Positions 42,891 through 54,945 of a stretch of 58,301 nucleotides of DNA are shown here, one piece after another. Position 1 is the first letter of the stretch. Every line of letters begins with the position of its first letter. The position numbers were made by a program, and so were the translations under genes. Source of the DNA: Atkinsonella hypoxylon. Taxonomy: Eukaryota > Ascomycota > Sordariomycetes > Hypocreales > Clavicipitaceae. The notes under the pieces are model-generated. The model ran no database searches. It saw nothing but the letters and a program-made list of their open reading frames with translations, and was not told where the DNA came from. Where the stretch lies: positions 1-58,301 of the forward strand of contig JFHB01000194.1 of the NCBI GenBank assembly GCA_000729835.1, in the 5' to 3' direction.

Positions 42891-44999
42891 AAGAAAAGGC
42901 ACAGCCGCGGTGCTGACAGATGTGCATGTAGTAGTGCAGTGACCGTAATGATGACGATACGGAGAACCTTGGATTCCCGAAGCAATGCTGAGACTGACAC
43001 CGTAATAGTTGGTACACCACATGGTTGGATGTATTGTTCGTCCAATGTCGGCTCCAGGGCATTTAGATTTGCTCACCGAGGGCGTCCACCATAATGCCAC
43101 CCATGTACGGAAACATCGTGTTTTCAAAGGACGCCCTTCATGATCCGCTGCGACCGTGTCGTGAAATTGTGACAGCTTTAACATTGCCAGGGGGAATGGC
43201 GCACGCCAAAAGGGGGACGCAAAGCATCCAGGTCGATTTCCAATGGTCCAACCGCTCCATCGAATGACTACGGAATGACTACGGAATACGGAGTACGTCG
43301 CCCGCCAAAGGACCTGGTGTTTCTTTTGAGCGATGGCGCTTGGAACGCTTGCAGCCTGCTGCATGCTGCAATGCAAATGCATTACTATACGGAGTAAGCA
43401 CCTTATATATGCACAACCTGACTACAGATATTTTGACTATGTCTAGTTTGCGAAGGCTTTCAGGCCTAATCCTAATGCTGTAACTTGGAAGGAATACCGC
43501 TGTTTGATCTGCTTTTAACAAATAACGCTAATAGGCTAAATTGGCGATGGCCTTGGCTGCTGTCTTACGCAGCAGCACTAACATACCCTTTATAGAAATA
43601 GTTTAGATCAAGTCAGGTTATAAGGATAGAAAGAAACATTAGAGGTACTTTTTTTGTTGTGGAAACCGCACGAAAAAAAGTAACTATGCGGGATTCAGCT
43701 AGATTTAGTTGGAAATTTGAAATCTACAGTTGGATATGTACGCCCCCCTAAAGATAGATGGTCATGAAGTAAAAGGTAAATTAACGAGATGACGCACGCG
43801 GCGGTGCATGAAGAACGGACCTTCTTTCGCACCCCATCCGCACATGAAGATGGCGCACGGTTACCCCAGGCGAGTGACACATTTCCCATTCGTTCAATTT
43901 GACCTCTTGCTAGGAGGGAGGCGGAGCCAGGCTGTGTGTCGTGTCAGATGGTAATTTTTTTTTGGGTTCGACGCGTGCTACGGATATGCTCCGTATCTGG
44001 TTAATGAGGAGTTTGATTTGTCTCCCCGGATGGCGGGGAAATCTGGGCGACAGGGTTTGTGCGACATGCTTGTCGTATTGTTTGATGACGCTTGATACGT
44101 TTAATGCGTTATTGCGACTTTTTTGGGCTTGACTGGAACGCTGACTTGCCGTTATGCAGACGAGGCGATTAAGTGCGAATAGACGCTTTTGGGTTCTGGA
44201 TTTCTCTACCGAGGGGAGGGGTTGACGGCTGAACGGGGGCTTTCAAAGATGGTTTCATGTTGCTCCCCGAGTGAACAAAGATATCACGCAGTGCCCAGAA
44301 GGCCAATGTAAAGTGAGATCCCATCGTGGACGCCTTGCCCCAGGTTCCCGAGGAAATGTCCGGGGTGGACTTCAAACAGCTGCTACCCTATAGACGACGA
44401 CGGGATGACGATTTAGCCGTTCGCATCTATGTCGAATAAGCAATACTTGAACCGAACTGGCTGGCGTTGAGTGGAGGGCGCTTCTTTTACGCACGCATTA
44501 GTAAGTCCCATGTCATCCAGGCCGTTTAGACCGTGGCGCGCCAACCCGGATTCTGATGAGAGTGACAGATTGTTATCAAACTGCAAGACAGCCGAATATT
44601 GCCATGAAGTGGTTTATAAGCAGGGGCGCATAGCTAAGCAGGCAGGCATCTATCTTTGTCCCGTCTTGTCAGAGTTCGGCTTGGCGCACGACTAGGCTAG
44701 GTAGCTTGCTTGGGCACTTCCTCAGTTGCCGTTGGTTTCCCCCTTCTCCCTCTTATTTTTAAACTTAAAGGTGTGGTGGGATGGAACATTGATCATATCG
44801 AAGATTCGGTAACATGGCCAGGGGAGGAAAAGGGGGGGGCGTGTACGCGGTTTTTTGTTCTGTTCCAGGCGTTATATTGGGCTGGCGATGGCTGCGACGT
44901 GAGTAAGCAGGCCGGCGACGAAGAAGACACGACACAGCTTCAGCCGCGACAAAGAAGGAGATGTGAAGTTGTACAGACTGCATTGTGGTACGTCCCGAT

Positions 45000-45143
45000 G
45001 CGGTCAGCGTTCCTTGCAAGCGTCTTGCTCATGAGCTTCGGCGGCAGTGCCATTCGCCCCATCTCCATCGAGGGCAGTATCAATGATCATGGGAGGTCTG
45101 TCAAAGCGCAGATCCAAACTCTTACAAGGAGCAAATTGAGTTG
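45000..45143 (+). CDS. Candidate short secreted peptide, weak
   Basis: An ATG-started frame of about 48 residues beginning MRSAFLASVLLMSFGGSA, which looks like a signal peptide, followed by a short polar tail without cysteines. The same frame is open further upstream, so the ATG is not forced. There is no splice structure or known family. I list it because the N terminus is better than chance, but it could easily be random. Confidence 0.15.
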
Positions 45144-45994
45144 ACAAGGACAAGGAAAAGGTAGGGAATGCCCCCAGCTACTGCTCCGTATGTCGCACAT
45201 ACATCATCCTGTCGAGGCACCAACGTTCCTGCGCATAGTGGTGGTCAGGTCAGGTTACAACCAGGGGAGGGGGGGAGGGGGCATAATCGGCTTGTCTGAA
45301 CACTCCCTTCAGTCCCCGTGCTCATGATGAGCTCATGGTGAGCGGTTCAGTTGAGCCATCAGCATGGCCCATGCTCGTGGGTTTCAAATTCTCGACTCTC
45401 CTTTCCTCCTCCACAGCAGATATACCCGGGCGGCAGATCCCGATCTGTGAATTGTCAAATCGAAAGGAGGGCTGCTAAAGGGCTCGGGACCAGCAACGAT
45501 GTGGGCGGATGAGAACTAAAAACTAGGCTGAAATCAGAGGGGAGGTACCTGGCACGCACCGAGAAAGGTGTGGGTACCCGACGTGCGTTGGGCCTTGACA
45601 ACTTGGAACTGCCAAGGGGATGGAATAGTTATTGCATTGCTTGATCTGACAACAAAGACCGTCCTGCCGGTATCGTATCCACAGTTGATAAAAAACGCAG
45701 GCATGGGATTCGGTGCGATAAGTGAGTGACCTGACCAATAGACCGATTGGCCGTTTACGCCCTGATATCAGCATGTATATTATATGTATACTCTTCGGGA
45801 CACACCGGGTGCCTCCTTTGCTGTCAGCACCATCATGGTAATTCGGGGGAGCGTGACTGGCCCTTTTCTTGAACTTCATTCTGAAGCAGGATGCGGGGTG
45901 GATCGGGCCGCCAGGTCGCACCGCGATCACGTCCCCAAACATGATGAGTAACGGGTTTTAGCCGCGATACGCTTGCGGGTTCAAGAATGTCGTA

Positions 45995-46155
45995 TGCTGA
46001 GTTGGTGGTGGTGGTGGTAGTGGTGGTGGTGGTAGTGGTGGTGCGGGTTAGTGGCTGCTTCACACGCCGCACACCAGAGAAATAAAAGGGGGGGGGGGAG
46101 AAGAGGAGGAGAGGAAGGAAGGAAGGAAGGAGGGGAGGAGGGGAGGAGGAGGGGT
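45995..46155. repeat. GTG-triplet and purine-rich simple sequence
   Basis: GTGGTG units (about 46000-46045) are followed by a G run and a GGAAGGAAGGAGGGGAGG purine-rich tract (about 46088-46155). Confidence 0.85.
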
Positions 46156-46179
46156 GAAACTGCCAGACACTCCTCTGCC

Positions 46180-46206
46180 TTCTGCCTCTGCCTCTGCCTC
46201 TGCCTC
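46180..46206. repeat. Hexanucleotide CTCTGC repeat, about 4-5 copies
   Basis: Tandem TGCCTC/CTCTGC units directly after the purine-rich tract. Confidence 0.85.
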
Positions 46207-47054
46207 TGGCTGGAACCACAGCTCGGTGGCTTTCAGCTACCAGGAAAATGCTACTCCCCCACACTACTTTGGCTGATTGGCTGATTGGCTGGAGCCGCCA
46301 GGCCCCGACCTAGTCCCCTCGAGATCTAATCATCATTATCTCGTGGTCGATCTTTGGGCCGCCCAAGATGCCCGGGAGTGATCCATCGGCTGGAACTGCG
46401 CGAAGTAACCCTACAACCCACCAGTGTCGATGTGCCTGGACCGCCAATTTACTGCGAAAGAGAGCATCAATCAGGACGCCAACGCCCGAGCCGGGGACTG
46501 TGTACCATGGCCGAACGAGAAGGCGCACCCTCGAGCAAGCAAGAGTACTTACTTGCCTTTTGCCCACAGCCAACCGAGATGCTGGGCGATTGGCTCATGC
46601 CCATCTTGGGAGTCGTCGGACCCCACTGCGAGGTTGGTGCATGTGGCGAGGACGCATTCTAATCGTCATGATTTGTAGTTTTCATGCACCGAGTCTGATG
46701 ACTTTACTATAGACGCTCGGCTGCGTCATCCATGCCACACCAGAGTGGTCTCTACTACAGTCCTTGTACACAGGTACGGAAAAAGTGTGGTCGTTCTTTC
46801 GCAGCCGTTTATTTCATTTCTTGATTATTTTTCATCTTTTTTTCATTATGCTTTTTATTACCTTTTTTTTTTTTTTTTTTGTGCCTACGTGTATGCTTTG
46901 CGTTGTATCGTTAAGCACACGTTTGCCAGAAATCCCAACGGACTTCACCCCGTGTAGTTTGTTCTTTACAAAATCGACCCACTTGGTCCACTTTGGCATT
47001 TTGGAAGCGACATGATCAAATCGGGGCCTGCATGGAGACGGATCTCTGTGTCTG

Positions 47055-47345
47055 GGTAATCTTACCAATCTACTTTACAGGGGGGGGGGCATTCAGCCAA
47101 TCAAACGTCATCTTATAGGGTTTGTTCCCAAAACAATTAGAGGGCTTTACGGAATAGCACATCATGCAAAAAGAGGCTAAAATCAAAAAAAGGACCCTCT
47201 AGGCCATGGTACTCTATCTATCTCAGTTTTTCCACCAACAGCTAACCACGTGCAAGATTATGCGGTTAATTCGCGTATCGCGATAAGTGTCGATTTCGCC
47301 CTGTCATGCGTTTTGTAACATTCATCCAGGGGTTGTATGGTAGTG
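47055..47345. repeat. Dispersed repeat copy, longest version
   Basis: Begins near AATCTACTTTACAGGGG, contains TTCGCGTATCGCGATAAG (about 47268) and ends near CCAGGGGTTGTATGG (about 47326). The two outer strings also occur together at 16.5-16.7 kb, and the inner one recurs near 48.6 kb. It has no coding sequence. It is possibly a MITE, a solo LTR fragment or another nonautonomous element. Confidence 0.4.
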
Positions 47346-48504
47346 CATTGTATTGTAGAGTAGAAGTAGGAGGAGAGGTTGGTTGTCTCTTTCGACGCCC
47401 AGATATTCTGCCAGTAGTTAGTTATATGGGACAAGGAAAAAAAAAAATCAAAAAATCAAAAAAATCTTTGTGGCTGCCACTTGACTGGTTCGCCGTCACG
47501 GGTTGGGGACTCGTCGAGGAGCAGCCATGTTGAAACGACAGATTTAAGCTTTTTTTCTCTTTTTCTTCTCTCGTCTCTGACCAGTATCAATCCACCCTGT
47601 GTGCTGCGATGCGCAAAAAGCTGTAATTGCAGGGAAAAGGATGCCAGATCTCTCGAGGAGACTTTTGGCGGGTTGGGGGTGTTGGCAGCCTGACTTGAGT
47701 CCAAGCATCGGGATTCTGCCGGCCACCTGATCGGGGACAGCATAGTGGACTAATCCCGCCACTAAAGTCATCTCTGATTGGCTGCAATTCGTTAAAAATT
47801 CGCTGTTTTGGTAGCAGCAAATATAATAATAGCAAAAATCAGCTAGTCGAAGAGCTTAGGATTTGCATAGGCTTTACCCTCTACGCCCCGAGATTTCCCC
47901 GATGAGATGTCCTGCAGCCTGGCGTTCCGCCTCACCCCGATGCTTTGACTTATCAGTGCTTGAAACTGACTCGGGAAGCCCTCGAATATACATGCTGGCG
48001 GGTTGGATGATCACGAAGGGAAGGCAAGGAGGGAGGGTCGAGACGGCGAGGTGGCAGGGTGGTCTCCGCCGATCCGAGTCCTTGTCCTTGTCCATGACCA
48101 TGTAAAAATGGGATAGGGGATTGAATCATGTCGGATAGGGATGTGGACGGGGCTGAATGGTGTGTACATATTCCGTATGTACATATGTACCTACTTGTTC
48201 CATCTTGCCCGGAGCCTTTTCTCATCAAGGATGCGTGCGTGCGTGTGGGGAGGGAGGGAGGATGACAGACGCGCGGAGGCCAGATTTCATGAAGAGCCCT
48301 ACACGCCATCATGTCGTCTAGCATTGCCATGTAATTTTGACCTCCTCTTGGCACCACCCGGTTTGTACTCTGTCACCCGAGTGAGTGTATCCTTCGCCGG
48401 ATGTTCCAGAAACCAGCCGAATCTCTCACCAGTGCTAACTAAAAATCTTACCGAATCGCGCCAGTGGACCCAGTGCCGAACCAGACAGCTATGATTGCAA
48501 CACA

Positions 48505-48725
48505 AACCCTGAATTGTTTTACAAGTTACCTTGCAAGGGGATCTGGACCATACTTCATGTCACGTTCCATCGATAAAAACTTTATATCTCCTGCTTAGTA
48601 CCGCCGAGATTAGATGGTAGTTTTCGCGTATCGTGATAAAGCGCCAACCCAGCACACTATCCCTGCAAAGTATCTTTTATTGAAAACAAAAAATGAAAAA
48701 AAAAAAAAAATTTACAGGGGATGAA
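48505..48725. repeat. Dispersed repeat copy, shortened version
   Basis: AACCCTGAATTGTTTTAC and ACCTTGCAAGGGG (about 48505-48541) are followed by TTCGCGTATCGTGATAAAG (about 48622) and TTTACAGGGGATGAAG (about 48712). The same blocks occur in the same order as at 47.06-47.29 kb, but with a shorter spacer. Confidence 0.4.
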
Positions 48726-50568
48726 GCTAAGTTGCAAAGGTTATAAGCCCTGGTCCGATCCACCTGGTTCACGGGCCTAGAAGCACACACAAGGCCTTGC
48801 CGTGAAGTTGCAGTGTTGGCTGCCAGTGCTGTTTCATTATGCATTCACTCATCGTCCTGCCTCCGTCGAGGGCAAACGTGCTTCGTGTCAGCACGCTGCA
48901 CGTTGCTGCCGTAGCAAAGCAGGATGAGTATGTATCCACTTGAGTCTCTGCTTCGCGGTTTCACGCGATACAAAACTTGATTCCTCCGTGTGAGCATCGT
49001 CCTTGATGCTTTCCATAGTACTACGGATCAGCATCAAGGCGCAACTACTAGCAAAAGGGCTTGGCTTATGGTTTGCCACAGGGGAATATTTCCTTCTGGA
49101 CGTCCGCATTCAGGGGCGCAACGATGTCGTTTCAAAGGTCGGCCTTTGGCGAGCATATAGACCAATTTCCCCTTGTGACACACTTGCATCCGTGAGCCTT
49201 GAGAAAAAAAAAAAAAGAAAGAAAGAAAAAAAAGGAAAAAAAAGCGAAACCTTGATAACTGACCGATATTGTCTTGTCTGATAACTTGACTCATGTAAGC
49301 CATGAAAGCCTCGAAAGCGTTTCTGACCTCCGTGATTTGGTGACTCGTATGAAGCACGACTAGTACAAACGCTTCCGAATCAATTCCGTCCGACAAATGA
49401 CAGGAACATACCCTCCTGCCTAAACTGCTCCACCTGGTCTGCTTGATCTCTTTCGATACTCAATTCTCATATACGACATCCACGAACCAGAGCATGCTAT
49501 CTTTCCCGATAAAATCAAGATTACATTCAAACGATGGCTGGCCTTGCTTCCCACTCAAATGAGCATAGCAAACTATACCGCCATGCCCAGTACTTAAGAA
49601 CATTGAGCAGCGTCATCAACGTACGTTTGCAGTGCTTTTAACAAGCCTCAAGACTCGAGGATGTAATCGATGGGAGCTACTGGGTTCACCCCTCCCCCAT
49701 TGATCTTCCTGCTCTTAGCCAAGATATCCCATGCTTAATTTCCAGATGTTTCTCGGAGTATGTCCTTGCCAGTAAGGACTTGCGGGAATGGCTTCCTACC
49801 TGGGAAAGAAGGATGTCAGATCGTACACGTCACATCTCACTAGCCTCGGCGACTGCAACGTGAAACCAGCCAGCAATCTTGCGTCTACAGTATGTAGTTC
49901 CGAAATCGCCGTCCTACGGGATTATCGCGATTGGTTATGATCTGCAGTTCCGTATTCCTTTTTTTTTCCCGCCGCTGATACGTCAGCACGCTTGGGCCGT
50001 TTGTTTACCTTGTATCTTTTACCCTCTTGTTTGACAGAGCTTTGTCTGGGACTTTTGCTGAGACAAGAATCCATGCACAAGCTCCATCATGTTTGGAAAA
50101 TCGATTTTCAGTCTTGTTTTAGGAGGATGGACATGTCATTAAATCGTGCGGATAGTGGTGAATGCACTGCCACTTCCATAAGCCACCACCAGACTTGCCG
50201 GGTTTGTAGCAAGCAGCCATGATGGAAAAGTTTGACGGTCCTCGTGCTCGGTGTGGGACATGAAGAGTGGTTCCCAGACTTCTAGAAATAAGATGATGAC
50301 CCTCTACCAGGTGGAGCCCGCCCAAACTGTTTGGAGGTCTTCTGTATGTTCCAGAATGTGTAAAGCACGCTCTTTGTCTTGTGGTGATGAAATGTTGAAG
50401 CCTAGCAAGCTACACCGTATACTCGTTCCCACTCGGAAGTTACGTAGACGCCACTTCCCACACGGACTATAGATCGGATATGACATGACCGGTCCCTAGC
50501 GCATCTCAACTTCCATCTCTCATGATACCACCGCTGCTATCACCAACAGCTGTTGGAGGAGGTCGAGC

Positions 50569-50688
50569 GGTTTAACGGTTTAACGGTTTAACGGTTTAAC
50601 GGCTTGATGGCTTGACGGCTTGACGGCTTGACGGCTTGACGGCTTGACGGCTTGACGGCTTGACGGCTTGACGGCTTGACGGCTTGAC
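50569..50688. repeat. 8-base minisatellite, 15 units, two variants
   Basis: Four GGTTTAAC units, one GGCTTGAT, then ten GGCTTGAC units in perfect register. The two variants are cleanly segregated rather than mixed. Confidence 0.97.
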
Positions 50689-53600
50689 AGCCACGTGTGG
50701 TACGACCTCGGTGGAGCTTTGACTTCTGGATCCTGCCTCAACCTTGATGAATCGGTACGTGCGCTCACCTCGAATTCAACTGGACCTTGACCCATTAGTT
50801 TTTGCGCACGTGGTGAAAACAGGTGAGATTAAGTTTGTGTATCGAGATTGCTTTTCCGATATAGCGGATCCGACTTCGCACGCCACCATCGTTGACGTCG
50901 ATGAAGTTGTGTGCCATGATCGCAGCCTCCCAATATCACATGAGCTCACATGACCAAGTCTGGCTTCCCATTCATCATGTCGTCTAGACTCATGCATGTG
51001 ACTTAAACCTCGTGAATTGGTGAAGAGTCTGAAGTTGGCCGAAGATGCGCCCTGCACACAGAGGCGGGGACCATTATAGTTTGTGCATGTCGTCACTGTT
51101 GTTCAATAATAACCCCAGCTCATCACTTGAGGCGCAACCAGCTGAACGTATAGCAAATGCGTCCAAGGTGGTTTAATCTCCTGATAAACTCTGAAGGACG
51201 GTAAGGATTCTGCTTGCTACACCACAACCAAAACCCTCAAACCATCAGATCCTCGTCAGTGGATGTAATAGGCCGTACCACGGACTACGATAGAGACAAT
51301 GTCGCTACAGGAAAATTGGTATTTGCTACTGGATATCCTGTATTGAGACGATGCAGCTCGGACAACATACATCTCCCGCGTTGGAAATCAGTTTCGCGTT
51401 TTTGAAGTGATTCGTGAACTAGTAGTGCAATCCAATTCTGCCGTTCGAAGCGTGAACTGCAATCGCGACAAGCGAGGCGAGTAAGAGATCTCACCCCTCG
51501 TCTCGACCAATCATCCTCTTCTCGACTTATTGGGACAAAATGCGGGTTGGAAGTGTCATAGGAAAGAGAAGCTGCATATCCCAATCGGGAATTTGAGTTG
51601 AGGCGACTGCAGCAGCATGACTCGTTGCAATTTTGGTCCTCAACGAGCATTTCCCGATCCTCCTTCCATCGCAAAAGACAACATGTTCGGGTAGTGTGTA
51701 CAAGGTGGAGGACACTATTCCGTAGTCGTTAGATTAGTCCAAGGACTCGAGATTAATAAGCCCCCACTGGCAGCATAATACCGAGTGCTAAGGTCGATAC
51801 GCCACAATTCCTTCATCGTGAAGGACGATGAATTCCATGAGCATACCTACCTACCCAGGTAGTCAGCTGGAAAGGTGAAACTGCTGGTGCCGACTGCAGC
51901 GAAGATCTGATCCCCTTTCATTAAATCGTGACTCAAAACGAAGTGAGATTTTTTGCTGGCTGTATTGTATTCAGCAAAGTTGTCGTCATCATGTTGAGCT
52001 CACCAGCGCCTATTCCGTAGAAACACCAGAATCAGAATCCGGCAAAGGGGGGCCTTGCGTGTGCATGAGTCGGGCGAGATACATACAGTGTGCCGCCGAC
52101 CCTGCTGTGCCCACTACATCGTAGCGATCTTCGATGCCGTGCTAATAAGTGTGTAACAAATATCTGTCTATGCACGGCTTGCAGCCCACATTGACCGCCA
52201 CAAATCGTCAATCTGACGGGTTGAGCGGCCTAGATCTGACAGCTTCGCGCACGTCCGTCCGCAGACAATGGAGAGGCGTGTGAGTGGGTGGACACGTCAA
52301 AGGCATTGGGAACAATGACGATCAATTTATTGATGGTACCAATGGGCAACCACTACTGCGGCGGCTGATGACCCGTGACCCTTACTTACGCTTGCGCTCA
52401 TTTGTCATTTCTCTTCTTTTCTTCCATGTCAGTTATATGGCAAGAAAGTTTTGGCGTAGGGACGCGCTCAACGAGACCTGGCTGGAGCGACAGCGTCGGC
52501 TCCTTCCTTGAACATCAAAGCCCGCCTTTTTTGTTTGGTTCTAGGAAAGGCAAGAGCCGCAAAACCAAGCCAATGCAAATGCAGATGCAGATGGTCTCGT
52601 GCAGCTGCTGGCTTAGTCAACTCGGTTTGGGTCATCAATTTCGCATTCTTGCCCGTATTTTAATTAATATCTGCATCAAAATAAGCCTTTTGGGCGCCGG
52701 GCCCTCCACCCCCTGCCGCCGGTGATCGAAGTCCATGCCATGCGTTAAGATGCGATGACTATCCACTCTTACCAGATTGGTCGTGATGGCTGCCACACTA
52801 GCTTCTGGACGGCGCCTTGGCACACGCGCCATGGCTGCTTCAAGACATCATCGCTGCCAGCTTGTGTACCTAGCTAGGTAGGTACTGAGGGTTGGCCAGA
52901 CACGCGGGTGACAATTTAAGGTGATAGGTGCGGCTGATGTACATGCTTAGGCAGCCTGGAGAAGCCGCCTGTGCCTGTATTGGATGCTTGGCTCACGATG
53001 CCGCAGCAAAGACTGAAGGAAAAAAAAAAAAGACAAATACCTAGGTAGGTAGTCAGCGAGTCTGGTATCAATTATTAGCCAACCACACCTGCCGAACCCC
53101 TGGACGAAACAACAATGGAGGGCGCGGTTGACGAGCAAAAGCATGGATGGCCTCATCTCATTTTACTCGGAGCACCAACCATCCATCTCCTTTAGCGTCG
53201 ACAATCTGACAACATCTTGATCATCACAGTCGCACCCACGACTGAAATAACGCCCGTCCCACTTCGTGTCCGGTCAGAAGCCCTCTAGAAGCACAGGAAA
53301 ACTCAAAAACCCACCAGACCCGTCGACTCATATCGTAACCGCCCCAGCGTGCCATGAACCAGACCCGAGGTCTCCATGAAGCGTGTGCGGAGTAGAGGAG
53401 AAGCCTCACGTAGTACCGCCGGCACCCGCAGAGACCAAATCGAGCAACGTCCTTTTCCAACATTCCAGTTCCGATCAGGAACATCAGGTCGAATTGGAAG
53501 CTGGTGCTGTTGCGGGTGGTGCGGGTGCGGGTGCGGGTGCAGGTGCAGGGCGCAGGAGGTGTAGGTACAGTAGGTGTCTTAGGTGTCTTTGGTGGGTGAT

Positions 53601-53828
53601 GTGGTGGAGGTAAGCGAAGGAAGGAGCCTGGGAGCCCGCCTAAGCAAGGGCCAGTACAATAGCGTGGCTTGGCGATCCAGCAGCGGGCTCGTGTTTCCTG
53701 CCCTTAATCCATCAAGGCACGATGAGGCCAGGCCGGCTAGTAATACCGTGACGAAAAAGAAAAACGCTGGCCAGCACTTCATCACAGAGCGCTGCCGCTA
53801 GTGGCTCGACTCCGTCTTTGTTGAGCAT

Positions 53829-53872
53829 CCTGGTAGCGGCCCTGTAGCGGCCCTGTAGCGGCCTGCTAGCTG
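53829..53872. repeat. Short GTAGCGGCCCT tandem repeat
   Basis: Two full copies and a partial copy of an 11-base GC-rich unit. Confidence 0.8.
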
Positions 53873-54212
53873 CACACCGGCTGTGGTTCCTTTTCTTACG
53901 TAGGGAGTGTCGCTGCATCGTCACGTCGCCTGGCCACGCCCTCTGGGGTCAGGGCTAATAATACCAGTTGACCAGACCAGACCAAGACTGGTTGTACTCC
54001 CACGTTGTATCGCGGCCCCGGCTGGCAAGCCAACTAACTAACTGACTAGTAGCAGCAGGACCCTAGGCAGAGACAGGCATGTACGTATGTATGTACGTAC
54101 ATACGGAATACATACCTACATACATACAATCCAGTGCCGCGGATCTCTCTCATCTCGAGAACTCCACTACGCCATCGGTCGGTTCGACAGGGGTCTTCCA
54201 AGCAACCCGGGC

Positions 54213-54252
54213 CCCAGCCCAGCCCAGCCCAGCCCAGCCCAGCCCAGCCCAG
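54213..54252. repeat. Pentanucleotide CAGCC array, about 8 copies
   Basis: A perfect AGCCC/CAGCC array about 0.7 kb upstream of the nsdD start, possibly inside its leader or promoter. Confidence 0.95.
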
Positions 54253-54945
54253 CTCAGCAGGTCATCACACTCATGTATGTACATACGTCGCTGGACCCCT
54301 GTCCGATGGTTTCTGGGCTCCTGCAGTCGACCAGATTGACTAGTAGATTTGACTGGGCCCAACTCATGGCTGGATCAAAAATCGATGCGATGCGTTGTGC
54401 TGTACGGAGTAACTAGTCGTAGTCTGCTTGCCGGGTCTACCTACCGGGTTTGCCTGCTGGGCCTGCCCCGTCTGGTATCCTCGTCCTCGTCGGCGCCACC
54501 ACGAGGTCGTGTCCATCGTCCATCGCGTCAGATCTCCTTCATCCAGCCCCGGTCCCCGTTCTAGGCCGCCAGTGGCTCATTGTAGCGTCGGTACTTTTCT
54601 AATTGTTATATTGATTGCTATTATTCCCTTTTCCCTTTCCCATTCTCCTACTTTTCTCCCTTTCCGCTTGTCTTTTTTTCCTGGCCTGTTATTCATCCCA
54701 CCATTCTCGCGGCCTCATCCTCTCTACCTTCTCTCCACCTCACCACAGGTAAACGTGCCGGCTGATTCTGGATTTTGCCGTTTCACAGCTGGTCCGGCTC
54801 AACGAATACATTCATTTTCGTCCGCTTTGTGAACAGTGATCTTGCTCCGCCACGCAGTCTTGGTGCAGTCTTGTAGACCTTTTCCGAAGGGGCTCGATGT
54901 GTCAACAGCCCTAGGTCTTTCCAGATTTCCCTCGGTCCCCGCGCT

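Larger units (their letters stand above)
42747..54945. other. 12 kb stretch with no convincing gene, upstream of nsdD
   Basis: I examined both strands and found only short overlapping open frames. None has the frame-restoring junctions, signal peptides or motifs seen in the real genes, apart from one weak short secreted-peptide candidate (45000-45143). Contents include a long T run and AAAT repeat (42830-42890), GTG-rich and purine-rich tracts (45995-46155), a CTCTGC hexamer array (about 46180-46206), copies of the ACTTTACAGGGG family (47065, 48515, 48705), a 15-copy octamer array (50569-50688), a CAGCC array (54213-54252) and GTAC/ATAC repeats (54078-54130). The right end is probably the extended promoter and 5' leader of nsdD. 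Confidence 0.5.

Noticed and set aside
44710..45144. 144-codon open frame
   Set aside because: It begins at a non-ATG codon and shows no domain. Only its last 48 codons, from an ATG, were kept as a weak secreted-peptide candidate.
50569..50688. CRISPR-like or telomere-like array
   Set aside because: The units are contiguous octamers without spacers and the genome is eukaryotic. The unit is not a fungal telomere repeat.
54428..54832. 134-codon open frame upstream of nsdD
   Set aside because: Pyrimidine-rich leader-like sequence that translates to Pro/Ser/Phe low complexity. More likely 5' UTR or promoter, though a uORF role was not excluded.
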